A DNA stretch of 5,217 nt from Victivallaceae bacterium (GTDB lineage Bacteria > Verrucomicrobiota > Lentisphaeria > Victivallales > Victivallaceae): assembly GCA_028698975.1 (NCBI GenBank), contig JAQVVK010000144.1, positions 1-5,217 of the forward strand, written 5' to 3'. Below are positions 1 to 4,816 of the stretch, one piece after another. The number at the start of each line of letters is the position of its first letter. Position 1 is the stretch's first letter. Below the pieces are notes generated by a model. The model searched no databases. It saw only the letters and a program-made list of their open reading frames with translations, and was not told the DNA's origin. The translations under genes and the position numbers were made by a program.

Positions 1-129
1 GAATTTGCGGCGAGGATCGGTCTTCCGGCGGGGTTCCGCCCCGGCTACGCCATGCTTTTCGGCCGCCCCGAGGCGGTCGGCCGGAGAGCCAAGCAGATGG
101 AGAGATTTCCGCGCACTTTCATCAAGTGA
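1..129 (+). CDS. C-terminal end of a nitroreductase-like protein (5' truncated by window edge)
   Basis: Frame 1 is open from the first base to a TGA at 127-129, giving the last 42 residues of a protein. The visible stretch contains GLPAGFRPGYAMLFGRPEA followed by a basic tail ending RTFIK. The pattern 'GLP-G-xP-YAM-FG-P' followed by a short basic or proline-containing tail resembles the C-terminus of nitroreductase-family (FMN-dependent) oxidoreductases, where this strand and loop close the dimer. That is recognition from memory of the family and rests on few residues. The flavin-binding part lies outside the window, so no reaction can be assigned. The frame is supported by the stop being followed 43 bases later by an intrinsic terminator, as expected at the end of a transcription unit. 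It could be another small oxidoreductase or an unrelated protein. Confidence 0.5.
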   Translation, partial: EFAARIGLPAGFRPGYAMLFGRPEAVGRRAKQMERFPRTFIK

Positions 130-144
130 ATCCTCGGATTTTCG

Positions 145-160
145 CGGCTCGGCCGAGCCG
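145..160. repeat. 16-bp perfect palindrome in the 3' trailer
   Basis: CGGCTCGGCCGAGCCG equals its own reverse complement. As RNA it can form a 6-bp GC-rich stem with a GGCC loop. It lies 15 bases after the stop of the upstream gene and 11 bases before the intrinsic terminator stem. No U-run follows it, so it is probably not a terminator itself. It may stabilise the 3' end of the upstream mRNA or act as a dimeric protein site. Confidence 0.5.
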
Positions 161-171
161 TTGACAACATT

Positions 172-204
172 AAACGCCGCCGCGATCGACGCGGCGTTTT
201 TTTT
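172..204 (+). terminator. Rho-independent terminator of the upstream gene
   Basis: A perfect 9-bp stem, AAACGCCGC (172-180) paired with GCGGCGTTT (191-199), has a 10-base loop (181-190). The descending arm runs straight into eight T residues (197-204). The GC-rich stem plus U-tract is the classical intrinsic terminator. It sits 43 bases after the stop codon at 127-129 and separates that gene's transcription from gyrA. On the opposite strand only three U residues would follow the stem, so I call it for the + strand only. Confidence 0.9.
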
Positions 205-214
205 CGAAAAAAAA
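197..214. repeat. T8-CG-A8 palindrome overlapping the terminator U-tract
   Basis: TTTTTTTTCGAAAAAAAA is an 18-bp perfect palindrome made of the terminator's T-run, a central CG and an A-run. Adjacent T- and A-tracts would give unusual DNA rigidity or curvature upstream of the gyrA promoter region. A second T-run follows at 229-235. A role is inference only. Confidence 0.5.
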
Positions 215-246
215 GCGATATTTCCGGCTTTTTTTCAGCGGATTTC

Positions 247-283
247 TTGGCTTTTTCCGGGGGCGGCTGTATATTATTATAAT
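247..283 (+). promoter_or_regulatory. Candidate sigma-70-type promoter P1 for the gyrA operon
   Basis: TTGGCT at 247-252 can act as the -35 element. It is followed by a 17-base spacer and TATATT at 270-275 as the -10. A perfect TATAAT lies just after (278-283), in the short AT-rich block 270-287, but its correctly spaced -35 (TTCCGG at 255-260) is poor. The block is the most AT-rich part of the window apart from 371-400, and lies just after the terminator of the previous gene, where a gyrA promoter would be expected. Transcription would begin around 282-290, giving a leader of about 125-135 bases. Confidence 0.5.
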
Positions 284-291
284 TAAAGTGT

Positions 292-349
292 GTCCTGCTG
301 GTTTCAGGCGGTGCCAGGCGAGGCTCCTCCGGGGAATATGGAGCAGGAC
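292..349 (+). promoter_or_regulatory. Long-range stem in the gyrA leader RNA
   Basis: GTCCTGCT (292-299) is exactly complementary to AGCAGGAC (342-349). A U-G pair (291/350) can extend it to 9 bp. It encloses 42 bases that include a small GGC-GGT-GCC hairpin (307-315) and a CAGGCG direct repeat (305-310 and 315-320). An alternative 5-bp pairing, GCTCC (323-327) with GGAGC (340-344), would compete with it. If P1 is used, the stem sits at the very 5' end of the mRNA. I recognise no known riboswitch or T-box element in it. It could be an mRNA-stabilising stem or chance. Confidence 0.3.
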
Positions 350-418
350 GAGGTTCTTTTTCAACGGTTGTCAAAACATATTTTTTCAACATATAACAAC
401 GAAACGGAAACGTCATGA
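338..418 (+). CDS. Possible 26-codon leader ORF overlapping the gyrA start
   Basis: An ATG at 338 opens a 26-codon frame starting MEQDEVLFQRLSKHI and ending at TGA 416-418. This makes an ATGA overlap with the gyrA ATG at 415. A purine-rich GGGGA (331-335) precedes the ATG, but only 2 bases away, closer than ideal. The frame is open back to 287, so GTG starts at 290 or 311 are also possible. Because gyrA itself has only a weak ribosome site, translation of this ORF could deliver ribosomes to gyrA, as the overlaps further down the operon probably do. The peptide resembles nothing I know. An open frame of this length can occur by chance, and a promoter at 368-397 would bypass it. Confidence 0.25.
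   Translation: MEQDEVLFQRLSKHIFSTYNNETETS
368..397 (+). promoter_or_regulatory. Candidate gyrA-proximal promoter P2
   Basis: TTGTCA (368-373) and TATAAC (392-397) are each one base from the sigma-70 consensus and are separated by 18 bases. The spacer is AT-rich with a T6 run at 381-386. Transcription would start about 7 bases after the -10, near 403-405, leaving a leader of only about 10 bases before the gyrA ATG. Such a transcript would be nearly leaderless. The -35 overlaps the dyad CAACGGTTG (362-370), a plausible operator position. Confidence 0.35.
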
Positions 419-3114
419 GCGAATTGGAACACCGAGACATTTTAGTCAACATCGAAGACATCATGCATACTGCGTATTTGCAGTATTCATTGAGCGTCAA
501 CGTCGGCCGCGCCATTCCCGACGTGCGCGACGGCATGAAACCGGTCAACCGCCGCATTCTCTACGGCATGAAACAACTGGGCATTGGCAAATCACACGCC
601 ACCGTCAAGTGCGCCCGTGTGGTCGGCGAAGTCATGGGCAAGTACCATCCGCACGGCGACTCGGCCATCTATGACGCATTGGTGCGTCTTGCCCAGGATT
701 TCTCGATGCGTTCACCTTTGGTCGAGGGGCAGGGCAACTTCGGCAACATCGACGGCGACCCCGCCGCCGCCAGCCGCTACACCGAGTGCCGCATGGAGCG
801 CCTGGCCGAGGAAATGCTGGCCGATATCGACAAAGACACCGTCAACATGCTGCCCAACTTCGATGAATCCGAGGTCGAGCCGGAGGTGCTGCCCTGCAAA
901 TTCCCGCAGCTTCTGGTCAACGGCTCCACCGGTATCGGCGTCGGCATGGCCACCAACATACCGACCCACAACCTCGGCGAAGTGATCGACGCCACCGTGT
1001 GTCTGCTCGACAACCCCAAGGCTTCGGTCGATGATCTTATGCAGTATCTGCCCGGCCCCGACTTCCCGACCGGAGGCATCATACGCGGGCGCTACACGTT
1101 GCGCCAGTTTTACCAGACCGGTCACGGCAGCGTCAAGATACGCGCCCGCGCCGATGTGATGGAAAAGGACGGCCGCGAGCAGATCATCGTCTCCGAGATA
1201 CCCTACGGCGTCTGCAAGGAAGTTCTGGTGCGCAAGATCGCCGAGCTGGTCAACGACAAGCGGATCACCGGTATTTCCGGTCTGCGCGACGAATCGAGCA
1301 AGCGCGCCGGTATGCGCATTGTGATCGACATCAAGCGCGGCTCAATGGGTTCGGTGGTGCTCAACCAGCTGTTTTCCCACACCATGATGGAGACCGTGAT
1401 CGGCTGTACCATGCTGGTGGTCGACCACAACCGACCACGCACCATGAACTTGGCTCAGGTGTTGCAGGCCTACATCGACCACCGTTTGGAAGTCGTGCTG
1501 CGCCGGTCGATCTTTGACCTCAAAAAGGCGGAGGCGCGCGCTCATATCGTCGAGGGTCTGATAAAGGCTCTCGACCACATCGACGAAGTGGTCAGGATCA
1601 TTCGCGAAGCCCGCACCCGTCTCGACGCGGCCAACGCGTTGATGGCGCGTTTTGAATTCACGCAAGTGCAGGTCAACGCCATTCTTGATATGCGGTTGTA
1701 CCAGTTGACCGGCTTGGTCATCGACGAACTTACCGCCGAATACGCCGAGCTGCGCAAGACCATCGATTATCTCAAGGGTCTGATCGCCAGCCGCGAACAG
1801 CGGCTCGGCGTCATCAAACAGGAATTGCTCGACATAAAAACCCGTTACGCCGATCCGCGCCGCACCGAGATCACCAGCGACGACAGCGATCTAAACATCG
1901 CCGACCTGATCCCGCGTCACAGCTGTGTGATCACGGTTTCCAACACCGGTTACATCAAGCGGGTTCCGGCCGACACCTACCGCACCCAGCATCGCGGCGG
2001 CAAGGGCATCATCGGCATGGAGACCAAAGAGGAAGACCATGTGGAGCACCTCTTCAACGCCAACAGCCACGATCTGATCTTCTTCTTCACCGATCGCGGT
2101 TTCATGTACTGGCTCAACGTCTACGAGATACCCGAGGGGGCGCGTACCGGCAAGGGCAAGGCGATCGTCAATCTCATCAAGGTGGAACCGGGCGAAAAAC
2201 TCTGCGCCATGCTCACGGTGTCGCCGGAGGAGTTCGACGACCCCAACAAGTACATTGTCATGGCGTCGCGTCGCGGTTATATCAAGAAAAGCGAGCTGGC
2301 TCTCTTCCGCAATCTGCGCCGTACCGGGCTGCGCGCTCTGGTCATTGAAGACGACGACGATCTTATCGGAGCCGGCATCAGTGAAAACGGCAACGAAATA
2401 TTGCTTTCCACCCGCATGGGCATGGCCTGCCGCTTCGATCAGGTTGACGACGAGATACGGCCGATGGGTCGAACCGCCCGCGGCGTGACCGGCATGCGCT
2501 TCAAGATCGACGGCGACTGCGTGGTGAGTTTGGAGATCATCCACGAAAACCTCTGCGAAGAGGCTTCCGACGACGATGAATCCGAAACTCCGGTCGAAGT
2601 CGAGACCGACACCGAAATGCCGGTCGAGGGCATCGGCCCCGAAGTGCTGGTCGTTACCGACGGCGGCATGGGCAAACGCTCGTTTGTCTCCGCCTACCGC
2701 AAGACCCGGCGCGGAGCCAAAGGCGTGGTCAACATCAAGTTGCGCGAGGGCGAGAGCGTGCTGGCCGTAGTGCAGGTAGTGGAGTCAGACGAACTTCTGC
2801 TCACCACCGAGCGCGGCCAGTTGGTCCGCATCCCGGTCGGGGAGATCCGGCGGGTCGGCCGCGCCTCCAAGGGCGTGCGCATAATGAACCTCAACGCCGG
2901 CGACCGCATTACCGGTGTGGCCAAGTTGATCGAAGTCGATCCCGGCGAGAATAACGCGGCGGAAGCCGCGGTCGATACCCAAGTAACGCCGGCCGGCGGC
3001 GAGAGCATGCCGATGGATGGCGATTCGATCGAAGTCGGCGGTGAAGCCGGAGATTCCTCGGCGGAAACCGGAAGCAGTGCGCCTGAATCCAACGATGACG
3101 GTTCGCAAAACTGA
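415..3114 (+). CDS. gyrA: DNA gyrase subunit A (EC 5.6.2.2)
   Basis: GyrA with GyrB forms the A2B2 gyrase that adds negative supercoils using ATP; GyrA breaks and rejoins the DNA. The 899 residues cover the whole family (E. coli 875). The N-terminal half keeps E. coli numbering: KYHPHGDSAIYD with Ser83 and Asp87, the positions usually changed in quinolone resistance and here in the usual sensitive form; active-site Arg121-Tyr122 in ASRYTE; and intercalating Ile174 in NGSTGIGVGMATNIP. A coiled-coil region follows, then a six-blade DNA-wrapping domain from about residue 505. The GyrA box is QHRGGKG at 525-531, which argues for gyrase over ParC. An acidic insert (about 715-743) lies between blades 4 and 5, and an acidic tail covers 840-899. 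The ATG at 415 fits the conserved N-terminus (ILVNIEDIMHTAYLQYSLSV), with only a weak GGA (406-408) as ribosome site. Its stop overlaps folP by one base. Codons favour GCC/GGC/CGC more evenly than the downstream genes, as in a highly expressed gene. No gyrB is in the window. Confidence 0.98.
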   Translation: MSELEHRDILVNIEDIMHTAYLQYSLSVNVGRAIPDVRDGMKPVNRRILYGMKQLGIGKSHATVKCARVVGEVMGKYHPHGDSAIYDALVRLAQDFSMRSPLVEGQGNFGNIDGDPAAASRYTECRMERLAEEMLADIDKDTVNMLPNFDESEVEPEVLPCKFPQLLVNGSTGIGVGMATNIPTHNLGEVIDATVCLLDNPKASVDDLMQYLPGPDFPTGGIIRGRYTLRQFYQTGHGSVKIRARADVMEKDGREQIIVSEIPYGVCKEVLVRKIAELVNDKRITGISGLRDESSKRAGMRIVIDIKRGSMGSVVLNQLFSHTMMETVIGCTMLVVDHNRPRTMNLAQVLQAYIDHRLEVVLRRSIFDLKKAEARAHIVEGLIKALDHIDEVVRIIREARTRLDAANALMARFEFTQVQVNAILDMRLYQLTGLVIDELTAEYAELRKTIDYLKGLIASREQRLGVIKQELLDIKTRYADPRRTEITSDDSDLNIADLIPRHSCVITVSNTGYIKRVPADTYRTQHRGGKGIIGMETKEEDHVEHLFNANSHDLIFFFTDRGFMYWLNVYEIPEGARTGKGKAIVNLIKVEPGEKLCAMLTVSPEEFDDPNKYIVMASRRGYIKKSELALFRNLRRTGLRALVIEDDDDLIGAGISENGNEILLSTRMGMACRFDQVDDEIRPMGRTARGVTGMRFKIDGDCVVSLEIIHENLCEEASDDDESETPVEVETDTEMPVEGIGPEVLVVTDGGMGKRSFVSAYRKTRRGAKGVVNIKLREGESVLAVVQVVESDELLLTTERGQLVRIPVGEIRRVGRASKGVRIMNLNAGDRITGVAKLIEVDPGENNAAEAAVDTQVTPAGGESMPMDGDSIEVGGEAGDSSAETGSSAPESNDDGSQN

Positions 3115-3962
3115 TGTTCGAACTCGGTAAATTCCTTGCCGGTCGGCCTTGGCCGCTGGTAATGGGGGTGGTCAACGCCACCGGCGACTCGTTCAGCGAG
3201 GGAGCCTCCTCACAGGCGGCAACCGCGCTGGACAGGGCGCTGGCATTGCTTGACGACGGAGCGGAGCTTTTGGACATCGGGGGGGAATCGACCCGCCCGG
3301 GTTCGACCGAGATCGCTCCGGAGGAGGAACTTCGCCGGGTGATGCCGCTGGTCGTCGAGCTGAAACGCCATCGCCCGGAGGTGGTGTTAAGCATCGACAC
3401 CCGCAAGAGCGAGGTGGCCTTGGCGGCCTTGGCGGCCGGGGTTGAGATCGTCAACGATGTTTCGATGTTGCGTTTCGACCCGAAGCTGGCAAAGGTTGCG
3501 GCGCAGGCCGGAGCGGGGCTGGTTATCGGCCACAGCCGAGCCACGCCGCAGGATATGCGGTCGCCGGAGTCCTGCCGCTATCCGGCCGGGGTGACGCAGG
3601 AGGTAAAGGCCGAGCTGCTGGCGGCGCGGGAATGCGCGTTGACCGCCGGAGTGAAGCCGGAAAATATTGTGCTCGACCCCAATTTCGGGTTTGCCAAGCA
3701 GCCGGAGCAGGATTTGGAGCTTTTGCGCGACTTCGCGGTTTTTGCGGCATGCGGCCCTGCGCTGGCGGGGGTTTCGCGCAAGTCGTTTATCGGTGCGCTG
3801 ACCGGCGAAAGCGATCCACTGGCGCGGCTGGGCGGCACGGTGGCCGCGGTATTGGCGGCGGCGGAGCGCGGAGCCGCGTTTGTAAGGGTGCACGATGTGC
3901 GTCAAGTCGTTGACGCGCTGAGAATATGGCGGTCTATCAACAAGAGTATCGGGGACAAATGA
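3114..3962 (+). CDS. folP: Dihydropteroate synthase (EC 2.5.1.15)
   Basis: FolP condenses 6-hydroxymethyl-dihydropterin diphosphate with p-aminobenzoate to give 7,8-dihydropteroate in cytosolic folate synthesis, and is the sulfonamide target. At 282 residues it equals E. coli FolP in length and is a full TIM barrel. Visible motifs in order are MGVVNATGDSFSEG (17-30, metal/diphosphate Asn21), DIGGESTRPGS (54-64), LSIDTRKSE (Asp95), VNDVSM (Asn114-Asp115), HSRATPQDM (140-148), LDPNFGFAK (Asp188), GVSRKSFIG (Lys223) and RVHDV (Arg258, His260). The catalytic and ligand positions are kept. However, the usual N-x-T-P-D-S-F has Gly for Pro, the MHMxGxP motif is GHSxAxP, and GFGFGK is NFGFAK. The start at 3114 forms TGATG with the gyrA stop; no Shine-Dalgarno is visible, so translation probably depends on ribosomes ending gyrA. 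The gene next to cdaA matches a folP-cdaA-ybbR order known elsewhere. Confidence 0.95.
   Translation: MFELGKFLAGRPWPLVMGVVNATGDSFSEGASSQAATALDRALALLDDGAELLDIGGESTRPGSTEIAPEEELRRVMPLVVELKRHRPEVVLSIDTRKSEVALAALAAGVEIVNDVSMLRFDPKLAKVAAQAGAGLVIGHSRATPQDMRSPESCRYPAGVTQEVKAELLAARECALTAGVKPENIVLDPNFGFAKQPEQDLELLRDFAVFAACGPALAGVSRKSFIGALTGESDPLARLGGTVAAVLAAAERGAAFVRVHDVRQVVDALRIWRSINKSIGDK
3416..3437 (+). repeat. Short in-frame tandem repeat within folP
   Basis: GGCCTTGGC occurs twice in tandem, followed by GGCC (about 2.4 copies of a 9-base unit). It encodes part of the helix ALAALAAG at FolP residues 102-109. The unit length is a multiple of three, so slippage would add or remove three residues without breaking the frame. 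It is probably a product of Ala/Leu-rich coding in GC-rich DNA. Confidence 0.5.
3951..3955 (+). promoter_or_regulatory. Ribosome binding site deciding the cdaA start
   Basis: GGGGA lies 6 bases before the ATG at 3962 but only 3 bases before the in-frame ATG at 3959. This favours 3962. That choice also gives a one-base TGATG overlap with folP, identical to the gyrA/folP junction. The upstream in-frame ATG at 3926 has no comparable site and would add residues unlike a CdaA N-terminus. Confidence 0.6.
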
Positions 3963-4816
3963 TGGACTCAATACTGCATATGCTGGAAAACATGATCTGG
4001 AGCGACACCCTGAAGATGATCTTCGAGGTGTTCATCCTGACGCTGATAATCTACAAGCTGCTCTATTACCTGCGCGGCGCGCGGGGTTCGTCGGTGTTGG
4101 CCGGGGTGATTATCCTGCTGATCGGCATGGGGCTGCTGTCGAGTCACTTTCACCTTGACGTCATAAGCTGGCTGATGGATAAGCTGCTGGCCACGTTCGG
4201 GGTGGCGATGGTGATAATCTTCCAGCCGGAATTGCGTCGGGCATTTGCCCAGCTTGGAAGTTTTTCCTTTTTCCAGGGTCGCCGCCGCCGGGAGGTCATT
4301 TCCGAGCTGGTGGCCGCTGCCGGCAACATGGGCAAACGCAAATGCGGCGCATTGATCGTGGTCGAACGGCGCATCGGGCTTCAGAATCTGGTGGACGATG
4401 CGGTGAAACTCGACATCAAGGTCAACGCCATGGTGCTGGAATTGATTTTTTTCCCGAATTCGCCGCTGCATGACGGCGCGGTGATCCTGCGCGAAGGGCG
4501 CATTGTGGCGGCGCGGGCGATACTTCCGCTGACCCGGGCGGAAAATGTTTCACGCCGTCTCGGCACCCGTCATCGGGCCGCGCTCGGCATATCGGAGGAG
4601 ACCGATGCGGTGACGCTGGTGGTTTCCGAGGAGACCGGATCGATCAGCGTGGCCTGCCGCGGCATGCTGCACCGCGATCTGTCCATGCGCGAACTGGAAG
4701 ATTATTTGGAGAAGCTCATCATTCAGGAGCAAGATGAAAACGATCTGGAAGAAACCGTCCAGATGCTTGAAGAACAGTCGGCGGCCGACGCGCGGCCGGA
4801 GGAGGAGAACAAATGA
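3962..4816 (+). CDS. cdaA: Membrane diadenylate cyclase, CdaA/DacA family (EC 2.7.7.85)
   Basis: CdaA condenses two ATP into cyclic di-AMP, a second messenger for potassium/osmolyte balance and envelope homeostasis. From ATG 3962 the protein has 284 residues (B. subtilis CdaA 273). Three hydrophobic segments, about 17-37, 44-60 and 68-88, anchor it in the inner membrane. They are followed by the family signature VIIFQPELRRAFAQLG (84-99) and a basic RRRR (107-110). The DAC domain carries CGALIVVERRIGL (128-140), PNSPLHDGAVIL with the DGA motif at 171-173, GTRHRAALGISE with the RHR motif at 203-205, and VSEETGSISV (221-230). Both catalytic motifs are intact, so activity is expected. The C-terminus after about 240 is an acidic, probably helical tail. 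The gene overlaps folP by one base and ybbR by four. Alternative in-frame starts at 3959 (one extra Met) and 3926 are less likely on ribosome-site spacing. Confidence 0.95.
   Translation: MDSILHMLENMIWSDTLKMIFEVFILTLIIYKLLYYLRGARGSSVLAGVIILLIGMGLLSSHFHLDVISWLMDKLLATFGVAMVIIFQPELRRAFAQLGSFSFFQGRRRREVISELVAAAGNMGKRKCGALIVVERRIGLQNLVDDAVKLDIKVNAMVLELIFFPNSPLHDGAVILREGRIVAARAILPLTRAENVSRRLGTRHRAALGISEETDAVTLVVSEETGSISVACRGMLHRDLSMRELEDYLEKLIIQEQDENDLEETVQMLEEQSAADARPEEENK
4800..4805 (+). promoter_or_regulatory. Strong Shine-Dalgarno for ybbR
   Basis: A full AGGAGG, within the purine run 4798-4807, lies 7 bases before the ATG at 4813. It is the only textbook ribosome site in the window. It sits inside the last codons of cdaA and fixes the ybbR start, which overlaps the cdaA stop as ATGA. 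Confidence 0.85.

Noticed and set aside
161..166. Perfect TTGACA -35 element after the 16-bp palindrome
   Set aside because: At 17-18 bases the -10 position reads GATCGA or ATCGAC, and any transcript would start inside or at the terminator.
5..286. 93-residue plus-strand open frame
   Set aside because: It runs through the terminator and P1 region and translates the T-runs as Phe/Lys stretches. The overlapping frame 1 end (1-129) looks like a real protein.
45..557. 170-residue minus-strand open frame across the gyrA promoter region
   Set aside because: It is antisense to the conserved GyrA N-terminus and the intergenic AT-rich block, has no recognisable motif, and contains low-complexity basic runs from reading GC-rich and A/T-run DNA.
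288..674. 128-residue plus-strand frame starting GTG and overlapping gyrA
   Set aside because: Most of it is an out-of-frame reading of the conserved gyrA start; the Arg/His-rich product is typical of a shadow frame.
1891..2544. 217-residue minus-strand open frame inside gyrA
   Set aside because: It lies opposite the conserved GyrA CTD. Long antisense frames are expected in GC-rich genes with G/C third positions.
415..3114. ParC (topoisomerase IV) instead of GyrA
   Set aside because: A GyrA box (QHRGGKG) and a full six-blade wrapping domain are present, and the N-terminal numbering matches GyrA.
2909..3544. 211-residue minus-strand open frame across the gyrA/folP junction
   Set aside because: It is Ser/Arg/Ala-rich with no motif and is antisense to two confirmed genes.
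3114..3962. Sul-type acquired sulfonamide resistance gene
   Set aside because: The gene is embedded in a housekeeping operon with coupled translation, keeps STRPG, and has no mobile-element context; two shared substitutions are not enough.
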